A DNA stretch of 64,000 nucleotides from UBA7672 sp965229115 (GTDB lineage Bacteria; Pseudomonadota; Alphaproteobacteria; Caulobacterales; Hyphomonadaceae), in contig CBDDIR010000003.1 of assembly GCA_965229115.1 (NCBI GenBank), forward strand, positions 4,457,623 to 4,521,622, given 5' to 3'. The notes under the pieces were generated by a model, which made no database searches, had not been told where the DNA came from, and saw only the letters and a list, made by a program, of their open reading frames with translations. Positions 33,966 through 43,200 of this stretch are shown one piece after another. Every line of letters begins with the position of its first letter. The stretch's first letter is position 1. The position numbers and the translations under genes are program-made.

Positions 33966-34403
33966 CTATTGCTGGAACACGATCACGCTGGCCAGCGCCA
34001 CACGCGCCTTGCCGGCGCCCAGCGTCTGGTCAACCGCCTTCTGAAGCTTGCCGCGCAGCATGTCCGCATCAGGCTTCTCGCCGACGACGTACGATAGCGA
34101 GGCATAGCCCAGCACTGCATCCCGCATCGCGCTGATAAGGCGCGGCCGGATCGAATCCGCCATCTTGCGGGTCGCCTCTTCCGGCGCGTCGATCCCGGCA
34201 TCCACCGCGAGCACGCCATACACCTTGAAGCCGCGCGAGATCGAAGCGCGCAGGCCGAAGGTCGGAATGTATTTCTCGGAGCCTGTGATGCGCTTGGCCT
34301 GCGGGTCCATCTCCGGCTTCACCGGCGCGGCCGGCGGCGGGGCAGCCTCGGCGCGGCCTGCGGCCAGGGAAGAAGCGAGGAGGAGGGCGAGTGCCTTGCG
34401 CAT
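33966..34403 (-). CDS. Exported protein of unknown function
   Basis: A 145-residue protein from ATG 34403, with a signal peptide (ALALLLASSLAAGRAEA). The mature part has YIPTFGLRASISRGFKVYGVLAVDAGI and a C-terminal helix (LRGKLQKAVDQTLG) followed by ARVALASVIVFQQ. The last 60 residues recall the C-terminal portion of FliL-like proteins, but this is weak. The longer TTG frame is not preferred. Confidence 0.6.
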   Translation of the reverse strand: MRKALALLLASSLAAGRAEAAPPPAAPVKPEMDPQAKRITGSEKYIPTFGLRASISRGFKVYGVLAVDAGIDAPEEATRKMADSIRPRLISAMRDAVLGYASLSYVVGEKPDADMLRGKLQKAVDQTLGAGKARVALASVIVFQQ

Positions 34404-34540
34404 GCGCGGCAGACTGAACCCCAAGGTTTAACGCCTGCTTTAGAGACTGCTACACACGGCGCCTCTCCTTGACGCCCGCCCGGCCAAGGATTAGCAAACC
34501 GGCTCCCAAATAGCCGGTTCGCGCCGGTTATTCCGGAAAC

Positions 34541-34616
<76 letters not shown>

Positions 34617-34720
34617 TCCCTCTCCGAAATCTGAGGCTCATTAAAGAGTTAGCGCTTTACTCGCGCGTAACTCCGCGAGAGCCTTGCCTGCGAACATCGT
34701 CCGCGTCTGGAGGCCCAGCC

Positions 34721-35158
34721 ATGAAACGCTCAAGCGCTGCAGCTCTGGCTCTCCTCGCTGTCCTGACGATCGGTGCAACTGCTGGCTCCGCCTACGCCCA
34801 GTCGCCCCGCCAGACGGGGCAGGACTTAACGCGCATGCAGAGGCTCAATGCCGTCAATGAAGGCTCGCTGCGAAACCGCGCCGAAACTGCCGCGCGCGAC
34901 GCGCGCTCGGTCGTCAGTGGCGAACGCATCAATTGCGACGTCACCAGCGCACGTTTCATCGGCTACACCCGCGGCGACAACCTGCTAGTTGAAGTCGCCT
35001 GCAACAAGGCAGCAGGCTTCATCGTCGACACATCTACGCCATCGCCACGCGCGTTCGATTGCCGCGTCCTCGCAGCCGGCGCCGCCGAAGCGCGCGCTGC
35101 AGGCGTCACGGTTCCAAGAACCTCCGTCTGCACGCTCCCGGAAAACATCCGCGGCTAG
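34721..35158 (+). CDS. Exported protein of unknown function with four cysteines
   Basis: A 145-residue protein. The signal peptide (ALALLAVLTIGATAGSAYAQ) ends at AYAQ. The mature domain has four Cys (INCDV, VACNK, FDCRV, SVCTL), enough for two disulphides. The start ATG 34721 has GGAGG 7 bases upstream; a longer frame runs back through the tRNA and is not real. No family was recognised. Confidence 0.6.
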   Translation: MKRSSAAALALLAVLTIGATAGSAYAQSPRQTGQDLTRMQRLNAVNEGSLRNRAETAARDARSVVSGERINCDVTSARFIGYTRGDNLLVEVACNKAAGFIVDTSTPSPRAFDCRVLAAGAAEARAAGVTVPRTSVCTLPENIRG

Positions 35159-35164
35159 AAGCGG

Positions 35165-35809
35165 CTATTGGCGTTTCTCAGCCTTCGCCAGCAACGCCAC
35201 CCGCACCGCCTCCGGCGACAGCAAATCTTCAGCGGCCAGCTGCGCCTTCACGAACGAGGGCTGACGCGCATACGCGCCCCCGGCATGGTTTGCTGCCCAA
35301 CCATTCACGTGGGCTAGCTCGTGGCAGAGCGTCTCTGCATACCATCCGCGCGTATCAGCAACGCACGGGTTCACCACAACGAGGGAGCTGGCGACTGCAC
35401 ACACGACAGCGCCGGTTCGACGCTTATCGGCATTACGCGACCGGCAATGCTCAACAGCAAGATCGGGATGAACGAACTTAATCGCGACACGCTCCCGCCG
35501 CCCCACGCCAGCACACAGCGCCCGCGCATAGCCATCGTCGGGCATGGCGCATGGGTCAGGCATCGTGATCAGCTCACGCGATCCACACGCGCCCGAATTG
35601 AAGCCAGGCAGGCCCAGATAGGTAACGCCCCGCTGCGCGCATCGCTGTCCAACAGCATCGCTCTCGACGAACTCCACCGCGACCGAGCCATCATGCTGGA
35701 ATTGCGAAGGCGGCGACAGAACCGGCTCGATCCCGCGCAGCGTCGAACAAGCCGCGCTGGCGCCAACCAGAACGGCCAATCCGGCAAGTCTGTCGATGCG
35801 CAGCTGCAT
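35165..35809 (-). CDS. Lipoprotein with HExxH motif (putative metalloprotease)
   Basis: A 214-residue protein. The N-terminal signal has a lipobox-like SAACS, and CHELAHVNGW near residue 164 is a zinc-metallopeptidase HExxH motif (His-Glu-Leu-Ala-His). Several Cys pairs (CAQRG, CGSR, CAMP, CAG) suggest disulphides. It is convergent with the small four-Cys exported gene. No third zinc ligand or family was assigned, so enzymatic activity is inference. Confidence 0.6.
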   Translation of the reverse strand: MQLRIDRLAGLAVLVGASAACSTLRGIEPVLSPPSQFQHDGSVAVEFVESDAVGQRCAQRGVTYLGLPGFNSGACGSRELITMPDPCAMPDDGYARALCAGVGRRERVAIKFVHPDLAVEHCRSRNADKRRTGAVVCAVASSLVVVNPCVADTRGWYAETLCHELAHVNGWAANHAGGAYARQPSFVKAQLAAEDLLSPEAVRVALLAKAEKRQ

Positions 35810-35899
35810 GGCGTGTTCCCGAATGGAAACACGTTTCTATGAGTCGGCCCGCCGCACACCGCTGAAGGCGGGTCCGCAAGCCGCTATCCAGTGAGTAAG

Positions 35900-37186
35900 T
35901 CAGCGCCCCTGCCGGGTGCGCGAATCACCTGACAGCACGTAGAGCTTCAGGCCCGCAGCGAGAAAATCGTAGCGACTGGCAATCGCCGAAAGCTCGTTCG
36001 TCGTGAACTCGCTCTGCACTTCAACCAGCTCCCGCAAAGTTCGTGCACGCTCATCAAACGCCTGCCGCAGCAGCTTTAACTGATCCCGTTTGAAATCCGC
36101 GGCCGATCGCCGGCTATCCAGCTGCACACGCCCGAACTCGAATGCCTGCACAGCCCTCCGAAGATCCTGCTCCACTTCAAGCGCCGCCACATTCCTGATC
36201 TTCTGCGCCTGCCGCGCCCGCGCCGCAGCGGCCCCCTCACGCGCGGTCTGTCCACCGCCAGAGAAGATGGGCATCGAGAACTCCAGCCCCACGCTGCTGC
36301 GATCGCGCCAGTCGCTCAGGCCATTGTCCTGCGCATAGCCCAACGTCCCCACGCCGCGCACAGTCGGCAGCCACGCGCGCTTCTCGAAGTTTGCATCCGC
36401 CGATCGCGCCGACACGGCACTCGCCGCCGCCCGAACACGGGGATGATCGGAGATGGCCTGATGAAACGCGCCATCCGAAGCCGTCAGCCGTGCATGCGAG
36501 ACCGCAAGCTCTCCATCTAGGTTCGGCGAAGGGCAGGGCGCCAGTGTCGCCAGTCCCGTCAGCAACCGAGACGTCACAACTGCTTGCGTCTCCACCAGCG
36601 TCAGTTGCGAAACCTGAGACTGCATCGCGGCCAGCCGTGCATTCGCCTCCAGCACTTCGTCCGTCGTCGCCTCGCCCTTGGTCGACATGTCCTGCAGCGC
36701 GCTCGCAAGCATGCCAAGGAAGGTCAGCTCGTCGGCCAGTGCAGCCTTCTGCTCGCGCGCCTTCAACGCGTCGAGATAAGCCGAACCCGCCTCCAGCGCA
36801 GTGATATCTCGCGAAGTCTCAACCAGCAGCCGCGCACTCTGCAGATCATACTGCGCTGCTTCCTCGCGAAGCTGCCGCTTGGAGAAATCGAACACGTCTT
36901 GCGTCAGCCGCACGCCAACCTGGTTCGCCAGTCGCACGTCCGAAAGATCCGCATCACCCGCCAGCGATCGACCAAACAGCGACACCTGCGGCCATGCAGT
37001 CGCACGCAGTTCATCCAGCCGCGCCAACGCCTCGTCCCGCTGCGCCAGCTCCACCTGCGCATCCGGCGAGAACGCCGCCGCCATCGACAGCGCCGTCGTG
37101 AACGGAATGCACCCGGCCTCCTGCGTCTGCGCAACTGCGGGCGCCGTCAGCACCAACGCAGACACGACAGCCGCAAGCGCCCTCAT
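35900..37186 (-). CDS. TolC-family outer-membrane channel protein (type I secretion)
   Basis: A 428-residue outer membrane efflux protein with a signal peptide (AAVVSALVLTAPAVAQ) and two OEP repeats of long coiled-coil helices (ALSMAAAFSPDAQVELAQRDEALARLDEL; NFEKRAWLPTVRGVGTLGYAQDNGL). It forms the outer-membrane tunnel for the RTX substrate. The ATG at 37186 overlaps the HlyD gene stop (ATGA), and it is last in the operon. Confidence 0.85.
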   Translation of the reverse strand: MRALAAVVSALVLTAPAVAQTQEAGCIPFTTALSMAAAFSPDAQVELAQRDEALARLDELRATAWPQVSLFGRSLAGDADLSDVRLANQVGVRLTQDVFDFSKRQLREEAAQYDLQSARLLVETSRDITALEAGSAYLDALKAREQKAALADELTFLGMLASALQDMSTKGEATTDEVLEANARLAAMQSQVSQLTLVETQAVVTSRLLTGLATLAPCPSPNLDGELAVSHARLTASDGAFHQAISDHPRVRAAASAVSARSADANFEKRAWLPTVRGVGTLGYAQDNGLSDWRDRSSVGLEFSMPIFSGGGQTAREGAAAARARQAQKIRNVAALEVEQDLRRAVQAFEFGRVQLDSRRSAADFKRDQLKLLRQAFDERARTLRELVEVQSEFTTNELSAIASRYDFLAAGLKLYVLSGDSRTRQGR

Positions 37187-38487
37187 GATTGCCGCATCCC
37201 GCGGAACCATGATTCAAAGATCGGCTCGCCGATCTGCTCGAACAAGGTCCGCCGCGCGCCGGAGAAGATGAAGGCTTGCACCGGCATCCCCGGCAGCGAC
37301 TTTGCCTCGCCCAGCTTCGCCGTCTCGTCGCCGGGTATCAGGATGCGCGCTTCATAATAGGAAGCATTGGTCGCCGGATCGACCTTCAGGTCCGCGCTCA
37401 CCCCCGTCACCTGTCCGGTCAGCCGCGGCGCCTGCCAGCCCTTGTAGGCAATCAACTGCGTCCGCACGGACTGCCCGATCCGTATCGACGCCCGCTCATT
37501 CGGCGGAATGCGAACCGCCGCTATCAGACCCGAACTATCCGGCACGATCTCCATCATCGTCTCGCCCGGCCGCACCACGCCGCCCACCGTCGCCACCGAC
37601 AGGTTCAGCACCTCGCCATCCATCGGCGCCGTGATGACCGTCCGCGCCAGAACATCTTCCGCCGCCCCCAGCGCCTGCCGCCTGCTGTTCAGCTCCGCAT
37701 TCGCCTCAACCAGCTCCGCGGCAATGCCCTGTTGCCATTCGATCCGCTTCTTCTCGATCTGCGCCGCATGGTCCGCCGCGCTCGCCACCGCCTCCAGCCG
37801 CTCGCTCTCCAGCCGCGCCAGATCCGATTCCAGATCCGCAGCTGAACGCTCCAGCGTCTCGACCTGATCGATCCGGATCATCCGCTTGGCCAGTTGATCC
37901 CGCGCGCTGGTCAACTGGCGCTGCGTCGCCTCCAGCCCGCGCTTCGAAGATGCAATCTGCTTCGCACGCGCCTGAGCCGTCGCTTGCGCAGAGGCCTTCC
38001 GCGCCGCCAGTATCGCCAGCTCTGCCTCAAGCCCATCCCGGGCCTGTTCGAACAGATCTGTCTCCTTGTCGGCGATCTCATCCGCTACCCCGGCCGAAAG
38101 CCCCAGCGCGGAAACTCGCGAGAAATCGATCGCAGCCGATCCCTCCCGCAAAGCCGTTAGCCGCGCCGTCGTCGCCTCGAAATGCCCAAGCTGCGAGAGC
38201 AGCTGATCGCGCCCCGCGCCCGATGCGGCATTGCTCAGCACAACCAGCGTCTGCCCACGCTGCACATGATCGCCCTCGTGCACCGCAAGATTGGTAATCA
38301 CCCCGCCTTCAAGGTGCTGCACAACCTGCCTGCGATCCTCGACAACCACCGCCCCGCCAGCCGTCACGCCCTCATCCAGAGGCGCAAGTCCGGCCCAAGC
38401 CGCAAACCCGCCAAACCCCAGCACGCACACCGCGCCGCTCAACAACACCGTGCGATCAAGAAACGGATTGAAATCGCGCTCGCTCAT
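37183..38487 (-). CDS. HlyD-family periplasmic adaptor
   Basis: A 434-residue membrane fusion protein. One N-terminal membrane helix (VLLSGAVCVLGFGGFAAWAGL) is followed by a biotinyl-lipoyl-like half motif (VVEDRRQVVQHLEGGVITNLAVHEGDHVQRGQ), long coiled coils and a C-terminal beta domain. It bridges the ABC exporter and the TolC-like channel. Both ends overlap neighbours by 4 bp (ATGA). Confidence 0.9.
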   Translation of the reverse strand: MSERDFNPFLDRTVLLSGAVCVLGFGGFAAWAGLAPLDEGVTAGGAVVVEDRRQVVQHLEGGVITNLAVHEGDHVQRGQTLVVLSNAASGAGRDQLLSQLGHFEATTARLTALREGSAAIDFSRVSALGLSAGVADEIADKETDLFEQARDGLEAELAILAARKASAQATAQARAKQIASSKRGLEATQRQLTSARDQLAKRMIRIDQVETLERSAADLESDLARLESERLEAVASAADHAAQIEKKRIEWQQGIAAELVEANAELNSRRQALGAAEDVLARTVITAPMDGEVLNLSVATVGGVVRPGETMMEIVPDSSGLIAAVRIPPNERASIRIGQSVRTQLIAYKGWQAPRLTGQVTGVSADLKVDPATNASYYEARILIPGDETAKLGEAKSLPGMPVQAFIFSGARRTLFEQIGEPIFESWFRGMRQS

Positions 38488-40217
38488 GACCGCAGCTCCC
38501 CGCTGGAAGCTGCAACCCGAAGCTGACCCCCACGAATGCTGGCGAGAAAATCCGACGGCGTCGTGCGCGATACGCTGCCTTCATGGATACGCAGGATGCT
38601 GTCGCTCGCCTGCAGCAGCCGATTGTCGTGCGTCGCCGCAATCACGATACAGCCCTGCGTCGCAATCGCCCGCAGGCTGTTGATCAATCGCGCCGCCGTC
38701 GCCGGATCGAGATTCGCGGTCGGTTCATCCAGCAGCAGCAACACCGGCTGCCCCAACACCGCCCGCGCCACCGCAATCATCTGCGCCTGGCCAGACGATA
38801 GCTGAACCCCGCCAATGCCCACCTTCGTGTCCAGCCCATTCGGCAGGGAGAAAACGAGGTCCGTCGCCCCTGCGACTTCCAGCGCCTCAAACACAACCCG
38901 ATCCGGAACCAGCCCGAAGCGCGCGATATTGTCCTTCACCGTCCCGGGAAACATCTCCGCATACTGCGGCACATAACCAACGAAGCGACCCCGATCCGCC
39001 TGCGCCCAGGCGTGCAGATCGCTCGCGCCCAACGACACCGACCCCTCGCGCGGCGACAGCGCCCCGCCCAGCGTCTGCAACAGCGTCGTCTTCCCGCAAC
39101 CAATCGTCCCGACCACGCTGACCAGCGCGCCGCCCTCAACCTTCAGCGAGAACGGATGAACCAGCGGCTTCTCGGATGCCGGCGCCGCAACAGCCAGCCG
39201 GTCGATCGTCAGAGCAGGGGCAGGCCGCGGCAACGGCGTGAACTGCGCCGCCGAGCCAGCCAGCGTTTCCAGTTCCTGCTTCAGCGCCCGCCACGCCTCA
39301 CGCCCGCGCGTCAGGTTGCGCCAACCGCCAACGATCTGGTCGATCGGCCCCAGCGCCCGCGCCAGCACGATCGATCCGGCGACAATCGTTCCCGCCGAAA
39401 TCTCCTGAGACAGCGCCAGCGCCGCGCCGAGCCCCAGCATCGACATCTGCAGGATTTGCCGGAACGACTTGATGAAGGCCGAAAACCCGCCCTCCTGCCC
39501 CGAAGTCTTCAGCGCCAGAACATCGGCCTCGCCACGCATCGCGTCATAGCGCGCCCGCAACCCGCCGATCATGCCCATCGCCACAACAGCCGGCCGCTGC
39601 CGCTGCATCGACGCCGTCAGCAATTGCGCCTGTTGACGAGCATCCGCCGCATGCTCGCTCGGCTCCCGCGTCGTCGTCTCCGCAATCAGCGCCACCGCAA
39701 GCACAATCGCGGCCCCCGCCACGCCGACCCATCCCAGCAACGGATGCACAACGAACAGCACGCCGACAAACAGCGGAACAAACGGAAGGTCGAAAAGAGG
39801 GGAGAGCGCATTGCTGCTATAAAGCTGCGTCACGCGCCCGACCTTCGCGAGATCGGCATCAATGCTCGAAAAGTTCCCACTAGCTTCGTACTTGGCAAAC
39901 ACCCGCCGCGTCAGATCCGCCTCAAGCCGCGCACCGGCCAGGTTCAGCACGCGCCGCCGCCCGCTCTCCGCCGCCGCATAGATCGCAAGCAGGAACACAG
40001 CAATCGCGCTCAGCCAGAACAGCGTGTCCAGCGAGCCCGAAACCATCACGCGATCATAGACCTGCATCATGTAGATGGGCGACACCATCAACAGCAGGTT
40101 CGACATCAGGCTGAAGCCAAACGACGCCGCCAGATAAGGCCGCATCATCCCGCGCACCTGCGCGCGGAATGTCGCCCGCCGACGACCGCTGCCCGGCTTG
40201 TACGAAATCACTGCCAT
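38484..40217 (-). CDS. Type I secretion ABC exporter (PrtD-like)
   Basis: A 577-residue fused membrane/ATPase protein. A six-helix membrane domain (about residues 30-310) has MVSPIYMMQVYDRVMVSGS; the ATPase has Walker A GTIGCGKTT, signature LSSGQ (Ser replacing the second Gly) and Walker B VLLLLDEPT with ATHD. It lacks a C39 peptidase domain, so the substrate is not processed by it, as for PrtD-type exporters. It starts 10 bp inside the RTX gene end and is translationally coupled. Confidence 0.93.
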   Translation of the reverse strand: MAVISYKPGSGRRRATFRAQVRGMMRPYLAASFGFSLMSNLLLMVSPIYMMQVYDRVMVSGSLDTLFWLSAIAVFLLAIYAAAESGRRRVLNLAGARLEADLTRRVFAKYEASGNFSSIDADLAKVGRVTQLYSSNALSPLFDLPFVPLFVGVLFVVHPLLGWVGVAGAAIVLAVALIAETTTREPSEHAADARQQAQLLTASMQRQRPAVVAMGMIGGLRARYDAMRGEADVLALKTSGQEGGFSAFIKSFRQILQMSMLGLGAALALSQEISAGTIVAGSIVLARALGPIDQIVGGWRNLTRGREAWRALKQELETLAGSAAQFTPLPRPAPALTIDRLAVAAPASEKPLVHPFSLKVEGGALVSVVGTIGCGKTTLLQTLGGALSPREGSVSLGASDLHAWAQADRGRFVGYVPQYAEMFPGTVKDNIARFGLVPDRVVFEALEVAGATDLVFSLPNGLDTKVGIGGVQLSSGQAQMIAVARAVLGQPVLLLLDEPTANLDPATAARLINSLRAIATQGCIVIAATHDNRLLQASDSILRIHEGSVSRTTPSDFLASIRGGQLRVAASSGELRS

Positions 40218-43200
40218 CCGTGCTCATCCTGCAGGTGCGGCTGCATAAGGTCTGCGTCATCGGATGGCGGCAGCGGCTCATCCATCACGTGCGTCAGCAA
40301 TTCCATCGCGACCGGATGGCTCTGAGCGAAGTGCCCATCCGCCCCAAGCGTCTCGACGACCGGCGCCATGCGCATTCCGGACGTGATGACTCCAAGGTCG
40401 GTAAAACCGGAGCTGCCCACGCTCGCATCGCTGACGCTGATGTCGCTCGCCGTAATCGCCGGCTTCCCGACAAGCGTCGCGATCAGCTCGCGCGGCGCCG
40501 CGCCCGCGCCATCGCGGTCCCAGAACAGCTCGCCGGTGTCAGTATTGTACAGGAACGTTCCCGCGCTTCCCGCCGCTACGGGCGCACTGTTCGAAACAAG
40601 CGCAACCGCCGCGCCCACGCTCAGCCCGCCGCCAAAGCCCGCCGCAGAAACCTCGATCTTGTCCTGGCCCGGCGTGAAGTCGGTAATCGTGTCGCCGCCT
40701 TCAGACGCCGCGCCATAAACGAAGTGATCGCGCCCGGCGCCACCGGTCAGTGTATCCGCGTCGCCAAGCCCTGCGATCCGATCGTCTCCGTCTCCGCCAT
40801 GGATGACGTCAGCCTTGTCCCACCCGAACAAGCTGTCCGGCCCGGCCCCGCCAACCAGCGCCTTCGCGTCGTTCTGCAGCCCGGCCGTGGCGGTGATGAT
40901 CGTCTGATCAATCGTCCCGCCCTGTCCACGCCAGGCCAGCGCCAGCGTCCCATCATCGCGCAACGCAATCGACGGCTGGTCCTCCACGGAGCCCGCCGCT
41001 GATGGCACGACGAACTCCGCGCCGACCTTGGCGCCAGCCGCATCAAAGCGCTGGCCGTGAATGTCATACTCGCCCGCGCTATGGCCCTGCCAAACCACCA
41101 CGAAGCCGCCATCCCCCAGCTGCTCCACCTTGGAGTTCAGCTGGCTGGAATCGACCTCCGTATTCACCTGTATCTCGCCGCCGACCTTCGCTCCGTCAGC
41201 ATCGAACCGCTGCGCGAACACGCCGCTGCCCGAACCATCATGGCCGCTCTCATCCGTCCACGTGACGACAAACCCGCCGCCGACCAGCGCGCTGACCGAG
41301 GCAAGATGCTGCGTGCCCGCGACATGCGTGTTGACCCGAACCTGCTCCGCATTCACCGCGGCTCCGTTCGCCTCGAATACGCGCGCAAACACGCCCAGCC
41401 CGTCGCCATCGGCGCCGTCCGCATCCGTGAACACCACCGCAAACCGCCCGCCCGCGAGCCCGACAATGTTCTCGGTTATCGAGCCGCGCGTGAACTGCGC
41501 GCCGGCAAGGTTCGTGTTGACGACCAGATCGGGCGATAGCGCCGCGCCAGTCTCATCGAACACACGCGCATAGACGGTCAGCGAGCCATCATCGATATCA
41601 TTGCCCGTCCAGCTCACCGCATATCCGCCGCCCGCCAGCGCCGTCACCGTCGGATCATTCGCATCCGAGAACGGAACGGAGTTGACGTTGAATGCATCGC
41701 CGCTAGGCGCGCCGCCCGCCGTATAGCGCTGCGCGAAAATCCCCAGCCCGTCCGAACCGAAAGCCTGCCAGACAACCACAAACCCGCCATCCGCCAGCCC
41801 CGCCGCCGACGGCATCATCTGCTCCGTCAGGCCGAGCGGATCGACCAGAATGGCGCTGCCAGCCTTCGCGCCGGCGGCATCGTAGATCTGCGCATAGACC
41901 TGTCGTGCGAACCCGTCCGGCACCTCGACAGTCGCGACCCACATCACGACATGGCCGCCACCGACCAGCGCCGCGACTTCGGGATTGTCATGCGTGGCCG
42001 CCACACCCGCGCTCACCACATCGGCATGATCGAACTGGTAGTCGACGCGGAACTCCCCGCGCGCCACATCAATGTTCACCGTGCCCGTCGTCACGGTCAG
42101 CCCATCGCTGACGGAGAAGGTGAAGCTGTCCGCCCCGCTATAACCGGCGGCGGGCGTATAAACGTAAGCCCCATCCGTCTGCAGCATCACGACGCCATGT
42201 TGCGGCCCGGTCTGCACCGAGAAGGCGAGGGCGTCGCCATCGACATCGCTGGCCGCCAGTCTGCCACTGATCGCCAAATCCTGGTTCGTCGCAACCACGC
42301 TGCTCGCAACAACCGGCGCATCGTTCGCGCCCGTGATCGTCACCACCACATTCCGCGTCAGCACCGCCGCGCCATCATGCAGCCGCACCGCATAGGTCTG
42401 CGTCAGAACCTCGCCCGCGCCCAGCCATTGCAACAGCGCGTTGTCGACCGCAAACGTCCACGTCAGCTCGCCCGCGCCATCCGCAGCACTCGCATCCGTC
42501 ACGCTCGCCGCGAACGTGCCGATATAGCCCGCGCCCAGCGCCTCGAAGCTCGCTGTATGCACGCTCCCCGCGTCCGGATCGGCAAACGCAATGATCCCGC
42601 TGGCCGTCACGACCCCGTCTTCGACGATAGCGCCCGCCGTCACCGCAGATGTAATCATCGGCGCATCATTCTGCCCGTTCAGAAACACCGTGACAGTCTG
42701 CGTGGCCGTGCCGCCATGCCCGTCCGCAACCGTGATCACGTATGTCTGCGTCAGCGTCTCACCAGCCGGCAGATATTGCAGCGCACCGCTGTCAACGGAG
42801 AACGCCCAATCCACACGCCCCGCGCCATCGCCCGTTGCCGAGTTTCCGAAAAAGGCGTTGAACACCCCAAGATAACCCGTCGCGCCCGGCGCCACGCCAA
42901 CAGTATGACTGTCCGACAGATCGCGATCGCTGAACGCAATCACGCCCGAAGCATCCGCATGCGTCTGATCAACACCGGCGCTCTGCGGCGCCCCCGCGAT
43001 CACAGGCCCCTCGTTCGTGCCCGTAATCGTCACGACAACCGATTGCGTCACCGACTGAACGCCATCCGACAGCGTCACCGTATAGCTCTGCACCAACGTC
43101 TCGCCTGCCGCGAGATAGAGCAGGGCATGGCTACCCGCCGCATAGCTCCAGTTGACCAGCCCAGCCCCATCGGCCCCGGCCGGATCCGCAATCACAGCGC

